Positions 1 through 7,117 of a DNA stretch of 64,000 bases are shown one piece after another. The notes below the pieces were generated by a model that was given only the letters and a program-made list of their open reading frames with translations, did not search any database and was not told the DNA's origin. Location of the stretch: NCBI GenBank assembly GCA_025057645.1, contig JANXBJ010000001.1, positions 740,357 through 804,356 of the forward strand, in the 5' to 3' direction. Positions within the stretch are counted from its first letter, which is position 1, and each line of letters begins with the position of its first letter. The position numbers and the translations under genes are program-made. The stretch is from Anaerolineales bacterium (lineage in GTDB: Bacteria > Chloroflexota > Anaerolineae > Anaerolineales > UBA4823).

Positions 1-436
1 GGCCGCTGAGCATTGGCTTGCTGGGTTGAAACACTAAAACAGAGGTGGTCAGCCAGCGGGCTTTGCCGGCCAGCTCGGGCACAAACTGCAGCGGGTTGGG
101 CAGAGAGTCCTGCTGTTCGAGAGTTGTCAAAGGCACCGCCGGACGATTAAAGACCACGGTGATCGCGCTCGCCGGGTCGATCTCACGACTTCCCATAGCA
201 GGGAAGACTTGCGACACCCGCAGAGGTACCTCCTCCAGAAGGGGGGCTTCTTCCGAAGGGGTGGGCGTCGCCTCGCTGAGGAGCGGTGCCTGGGGCTTCG
301 AACTGCGAGCGAAGGTCAAATAGGTCAAGCCTAGACTAAACAACAAGATGACCAAGAGGAACAGAAAACCGACCCCCAACGGTTCAGGCGTTTCTCCTTG
401 TGCAGGTTTCCGGGAAGTGCTGTACAGACGTCCCAT
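1..436 (-). CDS. Alpha-2-macroglobulin family protein, N-terminal part (runs off the left edge)
   Basis: The frame is open from an ATG at 434-436 to the window edge, so only about 145 N-terminal residues are present. Residues 1-20 are basic and polar. Residues about 22-43 form one hydrophobic membrane anchor (VGFLFLLVILLFSLGLTYL). A Pro/Thr/Glu-rich linker follows, then a beta-rich stretch carrying ITVVFNRPAVPLTTL. This 'ItVvFnrPvvPL' signature is typical of the first macroglobulin-like (SbsA/Ig-like) domain of bacterial alpha-2-macroglobulins, which are envelope-anchored protease traps. The thioester and bait regions lie outside the window, so function cannot be confirmed. A TATAAT-like -10 box sits at 488-493 but has no good -35. 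Confidence 0.72.
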   Translation of the reverse strand, partial: MGRLYSTSRKPAQGETPEPLGVGFLFLLVILLFSLGLTYLTFARSSKPQAPLLSEATPTPSEEAPLLEEVPLRVSQVFPAMGSREIDPASAITVVFNRPAVPLTTLEQQDSLPNPLQFVPELAGKARWLTTSVLVFQPSKPMLSG

Positions 437-874
437 GGGCTCTCTCGCTCCGACAACCAGAAGTGGCAGGGTCTCTACCCTATCCTAATTATAGACGAAC
501 TTGAGTGGAGATCGTTCCCAATCCTAAACGAGAGGCGCAACTGCCCGGCGGCAAAAAGCCATCCAATGCAGACAGGGCGCTTGCCCCCACGGACCTAGTG
601 TCGGCAGGCAGGCTGCGGGCTGCACTGCGCTTGCCGAGGGTCGACTTGCGCACAGCCGCCCACAGAGGCAGCCGGTGTCAGCTTATCGCCCGGGAAAGAA
701 GCGAGGTTAAGCGGATGACAAGGCTTCGACAGCGCTGGGATAGGACGCAGGCTCTTGCGTCCTGGGCCATGCGAGGCAGGGATAAGCCCGAGCGAGAGGG
801 ACGCCCTTGTGGCAAACCCGCCCCTCGAGGAGGAGAGTTCGGGCTTGGGCAGACGCAGGTCAGAGGCGCAGAGG
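437..874. other. Intergenic region between the alpha-2-macroglobulin gene and the CRISPR array
   Basis: No gene is supported here. The G+C-rich open frames on both strands run into the CRISPR repeats or have unlikely composition. The region contains a perfect 8-bp inverted repeat, AGGACGCA (742-749) and TGCGTCCT (756-763), with a 6-base loop. There is no T-run on either side, so it is not a canonical terminator. The 3' end of the array transcript should fall here, because the array is read leftward. No tRNA, rRNA or recognisable structured RNA was seen. Confidence 0.5.
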
Positions 875-1133
875 GTCTTAATTGCCCTTGCGGGCGGAAG
901 GGGATTCGGACCGCAAGGAAATGGAAAAAGTGCGGCGCGGCGACGTCGGTGTCTTAATGCCCTTGCGGGCGGAAGGGGATTCGGACCCATACTGCTGTCT
1001 GGTCTGCACTGCTGTCTGGTCCGGTCTTAATGCCCTTGCGGGCGGAAGGGGATTCGGACCGCCAGGAAGGTGGGGGTGATCACGATGAACATTCCAGTCT
1101 TAATGCCCTTGCGGGCGGAAGGGGATTCGGACC
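875..1133 (-). CRISPR. CRISPR mini-array, 4 repeats and 3 spacers
   Basis: Three identical 37-base repeats lie at 951-987, 1024-1060 and 1097-1133. A fourth at 875-912 is 38 bases long because of one inserted base. Spacers are 913-950 (38), 988-1023 (36) and 1061-1096 (36). On the minus strand each repeat begins GGTCCGAATCCCC, contains the short stem GCCC-GCAA-GGGC, and ends ATTAAGAC, which resembles the 8-base 3'-repeat handle of type III crRNAs (often ATTGAAAC). Minus-strand transcription is supported by a strong promoter at 1346-1373 firing toward the array, by the cas genes lying upstream on the same strand, and by the degenerate repeat being at the far end from that promoter. The array is very short for so complete a locus. 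Confidence 0.93.
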
Positions 1134-1345
1134 CGATTGTTCTAAATTTCACAAGCCCCACTTTTCCCCCTTCTTGCGCCTTCTGGGCGCTTTCGGCGCC
1201 CCACTTTGCCCTCGCTTTTGGGCTGCCGGCGCCGGTTTTCTCCCATTTGTTAAGGCGCTGCCTCATTTTGCGTATCCCCCTCCCTTTTTTGCCCATTTTG
1301 CGCCTTTTTTCAAGGGGGGGTGCGCAAAACCGATTTGCGCCGCGC
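1134..1345 (-). other. CRISPR leader
   Basis: This is the segment between the array promoter and the first repeat on the minus strand, just downstream of cas2. On the plus strand it is rich in C and T runs and contains small GC-rich inverted repeats such as GCGCC/GGCGC. Its open frames continue into the repeats and are judged spurious. The position between the cas1-cas2 end and the array, next to the non-degenerate repeat, is what identifies it as the leader. Confidence 0.65.
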
Positions 1346-1373
1346 ATTATAACCCATTTTTCAGATTTGACAA
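1346..1373 (-). promoter_or_regulatory. Array promoter, sigma-70 type
   Basis: Read on the minus strand, TTGTCA (1368-1373) and TATAAT (1346-1351) are separated by 16 bases, close to the sigma-70 consensus. Transcription would start near 1339 and proceed through the leader into the repeats. It lies about 115 bases past the end of the broken cas2 frame, so the array can be transcribed independently of the cas operon. Confidence 0.75.
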
Positions 1374-1487
1374 GGGAAATTGAGTGATCAGGAAGCTGTT
1401 ATGGATGTCGGCTAAGAAAGTATGGATCATTGGTAAGCGAAAAAGATGCCTCACGCTCCCAAGGGGGTAACGCATCCTTCGAGACGC

Positions 1488-1764
1488 CTACACAATCACC
1501 ACCCCTGGAGGCGCTGTCACCTTCCCTAATCCCACATAGCGGATTTTTGTGCGACAATCGGCACAAATCAGATAAATCCGCAACGAGTCTTCTTCCATCT
1601 CCATCACCCGTTCCACCCGCTTGAGCAGTTTGGTCAATTCTGCTTCAGTTAGATAGGCTTCAAAGACCGAATCTTGCACCCGTTCGCCGATCGCCTCCAT
1701 GATCTTTGCAATCTTGACCAGGCGTTTCGGGTCAGCAAAAAAGGTAAAACAGACGCTCGCTCAC
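1488..1764 (-). pseudogene. cas2: cas2, disrupted by an internal deletion and frameshift near its N-terminus
   Basis: The C-terminal 77 or so residues match Cas2 well (ADPKRLVKIAKIM, GERVQDSVFEAYL, EEDSLRIYLIC). Reading from a GTG at 1764, 20 bases after cas1, gives MSERLFYLFC and then a stop at 1732-1734. The rest of the protein continues one frame over at GCT-GAC-CCG. In normal Cas2 the segment FYLxCYDIxDPKRL is continuous. Here YD and its neighbours are missing and the frame is broken, consistent with loss of about 11 bases. The missing Asp is the conserved acidic residue of beta-strand 1. A downstream ATG at 1700 would give 70 residues lacking strand 1. T6-run slippage could restore the frame but not the YD. 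Cas1-Cas2 adaptation is therefore probably impaired. Confidence 0.82.
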
Positions 1765-1783
1765 TCTCGAGATGGCTGCGGGA

Positions 1784-2794
1784 TCAGTGGAAACCCATTG
1801 CCCGATAATTGGGTCCTCCGCTCTGGATGCATTGGGCGATCTGACGGGCTTGTTCGATGAGGCACTGACGGAGGGGAAACTGCATCTGACGTAGTGGATG
1901 GGTATATTTGGTCTCCATGCGCTGCTCGTAGGCCTGTAAGAAGCGCCGTCTGCCTCCCTCCCTGAGCAGGACAGGGCGTTCGGCATCGCCCGCCTCAAAG
2001 TCAGCTGGTGTAATCTGTCCGCTGTTCAAGCACCAGAGAACCACCCCGTCCACCACCGGACGAAATTCTTCCATCAGATCCAATCCCAAGGCGGGGCGGT
2101 TATAGGCAACCTCGTGCAAGAACCCCGCATACGGGTCTAACCCAACCACTTGTACAGCACTGGCAGCAGCTTCGGCAAGCAGAGTATAACCGAAGGAAAG
2201 TAACACATTGACCGGGTCACGCGGGGGACGGCGATTGCGCTCTTCAAAGCCCCACTGCGGATCGAACAAACAACGCAAGCCACGGAAATAAGATTGGGTC
2301 GCCGAACCCTCCACGCCTAATAGAGAAGAAAGCGCGGTTTTATGAGCCACCATTTCAATTGCTTGCTCAAGTTGGTTGCAGACGACCTGTAACTCACCGC
2401 TGGGATGTTGACGTTGATGGCGCAAGAGCAAAGTGCGCTGATGTTGCAGTTTTGCCCGCACAAAGTTTTTTGCCATCTCCAAAACAAAATCTGGCTCGTT
2501 TAAGCGGGTGTATTGAAGGCGGCGCAAAGGGACATGGGGGGTGATATGCCCTATCAGACGACCGCGGAATTCCCCGCGCACGCTGAGAAAAACGACTTCG
2601 GTATTTTGTTCGAGGAAGGCGTTAATTGCCGGAGTGGTCAAGCCGACATTACCGAAGATGACCACTTGCTCTACTTGAGAAAGGGGGATGCTGACCAACG
2701 TTTGCGGTGGGTCGCTCTCCTCGTCTTCCACCACCACACGGCGGTTGCGGATGCGAATTTTTGTATTCTGTTGAACGAGGTAGAGCGCAGGCAT
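1784..2794 (-). CDS. cas1: CRISPR-associated integrase Cas1
   Basis: Cas1 is the metal-dependent integrase that inserts spacers at the leader end of the array. This 336-residue protein has full family length. The metal-binding residues are visible: Glu162 in LLGVEGSATQSYF, His227 in GFLHEVAYNRPAL, and the acidic cluster LDLMEEFRP at about 238-245. The N-terminal beta domain is also typical (VVIFGNVGLTTPAI). The gene appears intact, in contrast to cas2 just downstream. It is separated from cas6 by a CACAAAG-type inverted repeat, so the adaptation genes may form a module that joined or moved separately from the rest. Confidence 0.95.
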   Translation of the reverse strand: MPALYLVQQNTKIRIRNRRVVVEDEESDPPQTLVSIPLSQVEQVVIFGNVGLTTPAINAFLEQNTEVVFLSVRGEFRGRLIGHITPHVPLRRLQYTRLNEPDFVLEMAKNFVRAKLQHQRTLLLRHQRQHPSGELQVVCNQLEQAIEMVAHKTALSSLLGVEGSATQSYFRGLRCLFDPQWGFEERNRRPPRDPVNVLLSFGYTLLAEAAASAVQVVGLDPYAGFLHEVAYNRPALGLDLMEEFRPVVDGVVLWCLNSGQITPADFEAGDAERPVLLREGGRRRFLQAYEQRMETKYTHPLRQMQFPLRQCLIEQARQIAQCIQSGGPNYRAMGFH

Positions 2795-2823
2795 AGCATT
2801 CCCCTCAAAGACTTTTAGGATAT

Positions 2824-2894
2824 TCTCACACTAAAACACAAAGACCACAAAGAAATTGTATTTTTCTTTGTGTCCTTGGTGTCTTTGTGTGAGA
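2824..2894. repeat. CACAAAG-family imperfect inverted repeat between cas6 and cas1
   Basis: The left arm (2824-2855) begins TTCTCACAC and carries CACAAAG units. The right arm (2861-2894) is its imperfect reverse complement, ending GTCTTTGTGTGAG. A loop of about 5 bases joins them, so the transcript could fold into a long hairpin. The same sequence family occurs at 4167-4231 and 4636-4754 around the GxxExxY gene, and nowhere else noticed in the window. Confidence 0.85.
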
Positions 2895-2909
2895 AACCCA
2901 CATTCTTAC

Positions 2910-3749
2910 TTATTCGCTATCCACCCACCGGCACTGCCCCATGCCATAGCTCACCCCAGCACCGACGCCGCAGAACAGGGCAAAGCGCGCCAATGTCGCC
3001 ACCAGGCTCATCCAGTAGCGATCGTAATTCAGGGTGCTGAATTCCGCCCAGCCGACCATGCCCACCCGCAAAACATTTTCCTTGATGGGAATGGTCTTGG
3101 TGCGCAATTCGTAGCGGCGCAGGGTTAGGCATTCTTCGATATACCGATGCAGCTCGTTCGGGAAGGCAATCGGAGCATAGGCGTTCCAACGCTCCAGCAG
3201 GCTGCCGAACACCCACTTGGGGAAGGGCAAAGGCTGATGTTGTCCTTCGCTCTTGAACGTGGTGGGGCTGGCAAACTGGAGGCGGATGCGCCTCGGCGGC
3301 ACCTGCATTGCGAGCAGGTAGGGGCTGCTCAGCTCCGCATAGGTGTTCAGCGCTTGCCACTCTGCGAAAGGCAGAGGGTTGCTTTGCGGGTCAACCACTT
3401 CAAAGGGAATGTAGTCCATCTCCACCCTCATGCCGAGCGAGAGCGGAGCGCCGGGTTGTAAGGCATCCAGCAAAGCTCGGCTGACTTCGGGACGATATGT
3501 GGTAAAGCGCAAAGCATAGACCTGATCGCCCCTCAGCGCACCGTTTTCGTCAAACCGTCCCAGGAGGTTTGAGACGGTAAAGGGACGCAGTCCATCTTCG
3601 TCGTGCAGAGTTTGGGCAAGGTCGGGGTGGAGCTGGTGGATGGCACGCAGGAGCAGGGCATGGGCGGCCCTTCCCCACCAATCCACGGCTCTTGGCGAGG
3701 GCTGGAGGAGGGGCTTCAGGGGGAGGATCAGTGAGATCAGTTCACTCAT
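2910..3749 (-). CDS. cas6: CRISPR repeat endoribonuclease Cas6
   Basis: Cas6 cuts the pre-crRNA within each repeat, leaving the 8-base handle used by the Csm complex. The 279-residue protein has the two-RAMP layout. The N-terminal half carries His residues around RAAHALLLRAIH, and the C-terminus has the glycine-rich loop GVGAGVSYGMGQCR typical of Cas6. The start ATG (3747-3749) overlaps the csx15 stop in an ATGA arrangement, so the two are translationally coupled. The catalytic His is not assigned with certainty because Cas6 active sites vary. Confidence 0.88.
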   Translation of the reverse strand: MSELISLILPLKPLLQPSPRAVDWWGRAAHALLLRAIHQLHPDLAQTLHDEDGLRPFTVSNLLGRFDENGALRGDQVYALRFTTYRPEVSRALLDALQPGAPLSLGMRVEMDYIPFEVVDPQSNPLPFAEWQALNTYAELSSPYLLAMQVPPRRIRLQFASPTTFKSEGQHQPLPFPKWVFGSLLERWNAYAPIAFPNELHRYIEECLTLRRYELRTKTIPIKENVLRVGMVGWAEFSTLNYDRYWMSLVATLARFALFCGVGAGVSYGMGQCRWVDSE

Positions 3750-4141
3750 CGGTTCGCCTCGTAGCGATGCTTGCGAGCCGATTCACGCACTTGCTGCAAG
3801 TTTAGGATTTCTGCCACCTCATAGCGAGGTGGCAGGGCGCCCTCGACCGGGCGCAAGCGGAGGATGGGCGGAAAGTAACCCATCCTGCCGTGAAGCTCGG
3901 CTAGGAGAAGAGCAGTTATGAAATTTAGCGAGGGAGGGTTTACCAGAATTGAAAGATTCTGCCATTCGTCCCCTTGGAAGGGGATATTCGCCATCAACGC
4001 TTCGAGTTGGGGCAAAAAAGGTTGCCCGTTGTCGAAGTGAACAGGGAGGAAGATAACTTGCTCGATCGGCTCGCCGACCATTTGGCGAATCTGGTCAAGC
4101 TGCTGCTCGGTGAGTGGATGAGAGAAGTTCAAGATCATCAT
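3746..4141 (-). CDS. csx15: Csx15, predicted cyclic-oligoadenylate ring nuclease
   Basis: The 131-residue protein starts MMILNFSHPLTEQQ and contains FDNGQPFLPQLEAL, LLVNPPSLNF-like and LLAELHGRMGYFPPILRLRPV segments that I recognise as the Csx15 family of type III loci. Csx15 has been proposed as a ring nuclease or cA4 sink that switches off cyclic-oligoadenylate signalling. That role is family knowledge and cannot be shown from sequence. It overlaps cas6 by 4 bases and is preceded by a CACAAAG-type repeat. With Csx1 and Can2 upstream, a brake on the signal makes sense here. Confidence 0.85.
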   Translation of the reverse strand: MMILNFSHPLTEQQLDQIRQMVGEPIEQVIFLPVHFDNGQPFLPQLEALMANIPFQGDEWQNLSILVNPPSLNFITALLLAELHGRMGYFPPILRLRPVEGALPPRYEVAEILNLQQVRESARKHRYEANR

Positions 4142-4166
4142 GCTTTCTTACCTCAGTGAAGATATG

Positions 4167-4231
4167 CCCACACAAAGGCACAAAGAACACAAAGATTTTT
4201 CTCAGTGCTTTTCGTGTCTTGGTGTAAGATA
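4167..4231. repeat. CACAAAG-family inverted repeat downstream of the GxxExxY gene
   Basis: The left arm around 4168-4196 has three CACAAAG units spaced 8-9 bases apart. The right arm at 4201-4231 holds the degenerate reverse complement (TTCGTGTCTTGGTGTAAG). It lies just 5 bases beyond the GxxExxY stop codon and before csx15, so it bounds that gene on its 3' side. Confidence 0.78.
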
Positions 4232-4236
4232 CTCTC

Positions 4237-4617
4237 CTACAATTGTCCATTGATAATCCGATGAATGCCATTTTTCATCACCGCTTCGCCAAAATTAAGC
4301 AGAAAGCCCAATTTCAATCCACTCAATTTTAGATAAGTGAGAAGTTGTTTATAGTGAGCATGATTCAAACTTTCAACCGACTTAAGCTCCAAAATCACCT
4401 TGTCTTCTATAATCATGTCCGCACGGAAACCTTGATCAAAAGTTATCCCATCGAAACAGAACGCGATTGGGACTTGACATTCCACTCTTAAGCCCGCCAT
4501 TTGCAAACGGTGAGCCAGCAGGGTTTCGTACACACTTTCCAATAATCCCGGACCAAGTTCCTTGTGCAAGCGAATGGCTTGATCGACAACAATTTTCCCA
4601 ATTTCATTCTCATGCAT
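4237..4617 (-). CDS. GxxExxY family protein, PD-(D/E)xK nuclease-like
   Basis: The 126-residue protein carries the family signature Gly24-x-x-Glu27-x-x-Tyr30 (GLLESVY) and a PD-(D/E)xK-like core: Asp67 in FRADMII, then Glu77-x-Lys79 in ILELKS. Such proteins are widespread, stand alone, and are predicted nuclease-fold proteins of unknown role. The gene is flanked on both sides by CACAAAG inverted repeats and interrupts the cas operon between the Can2 remnant and csx15. It is not a known cas gene. It may be a passenger on a repeat-bounded insertion or an opportunistic accessory. No transposase is present. Confidence 0.85.
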   Translation of the reverse strand: MHENEIGKIVVDQAIRLHKELGPGLLESVYETLLAHRLQMAGLRVECQVPIAFCFDGITFDQGFRADMIIEDKVILELKSVESLNHAHYKQLLTYLKLSGLKLGFLLNFGEAVMKNGIHRIINGQL

Positions 4618-4635
4618 TTTATATCCTAGTAGTTT

Positions 4636-4754
4636 ATCTCACACAAAGGCACAAAGGACACGAAGATTTCTCATTTTCTTTCTTGGTGATCTTCGTGTCT
4701 TGGTGTGAGCTTTTTACTTATCTCACACAAAGACACAAAGAACACAAAGATTCT
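4636..4754. repeat. CACAAAG-family repeats, three arms, upstream of the GxxExxY gene
   Basis: Arm 1 (4636-4670) reads TATCTCACACAAAGGCACAA and onward. Arm 2 (4677-4710) is its imperfect reverse complement ending CTTGGTGTGAGC. Arm 3 (4719-4754) is again in the first orientation, beginning TATCTCACACAAAGACACAA. The tract fills almost the whole gap between the GxxExxY start and the Can2 stop. The three-arm layout suggests tandem growth or two insertions. Confidence 0.83.
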
Positions 4755-4783
4755 TCATTCTAGTCTCTTGGTATGCCTCCTCC

Positions 4784-5718
4784 TCATTTTCCAACAGCGT
4801 TGAGGACATGGGCGACCACGTTTTCGAGTTCGGTGCCGTATACCAGCTTGATGCCGCTCTCTGCAGCGCGGTCACGCAGAGCCTGAGGCAATTCGGGCTG
4901 GCTGCTGACCAACACCTTGCCGCAATAAATGCCGGCTGCTTCGCGCCGGGAAATCGCTGCCAGCTCGTATAGCGCCTGCTGATAGGCACGGCGTCCGGTC
5001 TCACTCTCGACCGTGCCGCTCTTGCACGAGATCACTGCCATGCGCCCGTTGCGGGTGACCACAACATCGAGCTCGTTACGCACTTGCTTTTTGCCGTTGC
5101 GCTTGCGAATATGCAGGTTGCGGCGCACATCGTCAAATAAACCGCTGTTCTTCAAGAGGTTATACACTTGCTCTTCCAGTTCATCCCCCTCTCTGGGCGG
5201 CGGAGCGGCAAAGGGATTCACGGGGACGGTCTCAACTTCCAAGCCGTGAGCGTTCAGGTATTGCCAGACATCGACATGCACTTGGATTGGGTCGCGGCTC
5301 TGCTCGCTGCCATCCGAAGCCAGCCAGATGATCTGCTTCTCCTCGGTCGAGACGTAGATCAAAGTCACCCCGGAACCGTAGGCAGCCTGAAGGGCGGCCA
5401 AGCTCATCAGCTTTGTACCCCCGGTCAGGTTGATATGGACGGTTTTTCCCTGCGATTGATGCTGGAGCAGGGTCGCAACGATCTTTGCGCGAGCATCGCC
5501 GATGTGATAGGGGGCACTTCGAGCGTTTTTAGGGCTTGCAGGTGCTGCAGGGCTTCATCCTGCTGGATGGCCTTCTTGAGCTGCTTGGCCACGCTGCGGG
5601 TGGTGGCCGAAGCGATAAACTGCACCTCGGTATAGTGCGTGAACTGCCACAGAGGCAACAGGTTCGGGATCGGCTGCTCGCCGACCAAGGAAAGCAAGAC
5701 TAGTTGAGGTTGACCCAT
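4784..5718 (-). pseudogene. Can2/Card1-type CARF-nuclease (DUF1887), frameshifted
   Basis: Two frames together make one about 310-residue protein. The first, from ATG 5718, gives the CARF start (LVLLSLVGEQPIPNLLPLW). The second gives GKTVHINLTGGTKLMSLAAL, the CARF ligand-loop motif, then a C-terminal nuclease with NELDVVVTRNGRMAVISCKS. Similarity switches frames at a run of five G (plus 5510-5514). Six would keep the frame, giving PYHIGDARAKIVATLL. Family members bind cyclic tetra-adenylate and cut DNA or RNA. In the PD-(D/E)xK motif the position before C-K is Ser rather than the usual acid. As sequenced, the gene yields only a truncated CARF piece, unless slippage occurs or the run is a sequencing error. 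Confidence 0.83.
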
Positions 5719-5856
5719 ATTCGTTCTACTGTCGAGAGCGATCTATCCCTTGCTCCTCTCCTAGACGGCGAGGGAACATTCTCCCTTCTTGACCAATAAG
5801 GAAGCCAACCGTCTTTCTTAATTACTAGGGAAGAGACCAGAGAGTATGTGCTCCTT

Positions 5857-7107
5857 TCACTCATCATCACTCGACAAACCCCATGCCTGCGCAAGCTTTT
5901 CCAATACGGGCAGCACATCCTTATGTGCTTTCTTCTGCAACGTGTTAAGGGGTATCGGCTCCTTCTGATGTTCGGCATGGTCGAGACCGTTTCGAATTCC
6001 CTCTAAATCCCCCCACGCCTTTATAATTAAGTCCCTTTCGTTCCAGTTACCGTTATCGTTGAGGTAAATTTTCCTACCATACTCGTTTAAGTGATCCTCG
6101 GCAAACTTCCCAGTCCCTTGTGGACTCGGCCCGCCTACCTTTGGCAACCCCGAAACGGCTTGCTCGAATTCACTCCGCAGGCCACGAGCAAAAGAACCGC
6201 GATCAAGTTTTCCCGTAAACTTGTATTGTATTCCGTCTATTATAAATTCACGGGCTAGGCTCATTGCCTGAATCAATTGATTCTTCTCGATATACCAACG
6301 AATTAGCCGATATTCCGCTCGCAGAACCCGGCGAGGCTCTGCGGGAAAATCGGCCTTAAACGAGTCAAATTCCCCTGTGATTTCTTTACTCAAAAGATGG
6401 AACGGGGGAGCGACCTGGCTCAGCGTTTCCTCGGCCTTATCGAGGGTAGGACCTAAATCCTCGATCGCCTTCATTAGGGTAAAGGGCTGACACAGAAACG
6501 CAGCCTGGGAGACTCGCTCCAATGTTTTAGCCACTGGAGTGAGTCGCTTGTCTTTATGCTGCTCAGCTTCCTGGAGCAACCCGACTAATTGGCGCGCATT
6601 TCCGGTTTGGATAAACTGTTCGGTGGCTGTCAGCCAATCGAGCATTTGGACGAATTCGCTCAGATCGATCACCGGTGCGACTCCATCTCGCTGCATATCT
6701 AATGCACCATAATAGACAGCCTCAATTGTGACCCGCTTGGCTGCTTTCAAGTAAGCAATGAAGAGAAAAGATAAAAAGGGAATAGAACGCAAACCATGAG
6801 TCACATCGAAGATCACCGTCTCTCCTTCTTGCACCTGCTCGGTGACCTTGCGAAAAATTTCCCACATCTCTTCGGTATTTTCGCCTTCCTTTATCGGAAC
6901 ACATTCAATCCGCGCGTCTCTCAACCCCTCAAGAACATAAAAGGAGCCTGCCTGCGCCTTTTCGGTAGCAAAAACGAGCATTTGATCAAACTCAACAAAT
7001 TGACGCAATGCCTCGGCAAAAACTCGACCGCGGTAGTCCTTGCCCTTCCATCGATAAACGGCCTCTTTTGGGCTGATCCCCAAAAAGGTGATGACTTTGC
7101 GCGCCAT
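5857..7107 (-). CDS. csx1: Csx1-type CARF-HEPN ribonuclease (TM1812 / DxTHG family)
   Basis: This ancillary RNase is activated by cyclic oligoadenylate made by Cas10. Residues 1-150 form the CARF domain with the DVTHG motif at 101-105 followed by GLRSIPFLSFLFIAYL. The C-terminal HEPN domain has the catalytic R-x4-H as Arg372-NGLD-His377. The start at 7107 (MARKVITFLG) is preferred to one 21 bases upstream because GGAGGAG lies 6 bases before it and it matches the family start. It follows csm5 by 10 bases. It is the intact interference-signalling effector of this locus. Confidence 0.92.
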   Translation of the reverse strand: MARKVITFLGISPKEAVYRWKGKDYRGRVFAEALRQFVEFDQMLVFATEKAQAGSFYVLEGLRDARIECVPIKEGENTEEMWEIFRKVTEQVQEGETVIFDVTHGLRSIPFLSFLFIAYLKAAKRVTIEAVYYGALDMQRDGVAPVIDLSEFVQMLDWLTATEQFIQTGNARQLVGLLQEAEQHKDKRLTPVAKTLERVSQAAFLCQPFTLMKAIEDLGPTLDKAEETLSQVAPPFHLLSKEITGEFDSFKADFPAEPRRVLRAEYRLIRWYIEKNQLIQAMSLAREFIIDGIQYKFTGKLDRGSFARGLRSEFEQAVSGLPKVGGPSPQGTGKFAEDHLNEYGRKIYLNDNGNWNERDLIIKAWGDLEGIRNGLDHAEHQKEPIPLNTLQKKAHKDVLPVLEKLAQAWGLSSDDE

Positions 7108-7117
7108 TTTTCTCCTC

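Noticed and set aside
803-844. Possible fifth, degenerate CRISPR repeat
   Set aside because: GCCCTTGTGGC and GAGTTCGGGC recall parts of the repeat, but the distance between them is 14 bases too long and the middle does not match.
815-860. RNase P RNA-like 5' motif
   Set aside because: GAGGAGAGTTCGGGCTT only partly resembles GAGGAAAGTCCGGGC, and the required structure would have to run into the CRISPR array.
505-990. Open frames in the GC-rich gap left of the array
   Set aside because: Composition is biased and the frames extend into repeats; no family resemblance or ribosome site was found.
1027-1347. Open frames on both strands through the CRISPR repeats and leader
   Set aside because: They translate the repeats (such as PSARKG or LRAEGDSD) and stop in spacers, so they are by-products of the repeat sequence and not genes.
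1732-1764. Programmed frameshifting in cas2 at the T6 run
   Set aside because: A +1 shift would restore the frame but still leave the conserved YD residues missing, so a deletion is the simpler explanation.
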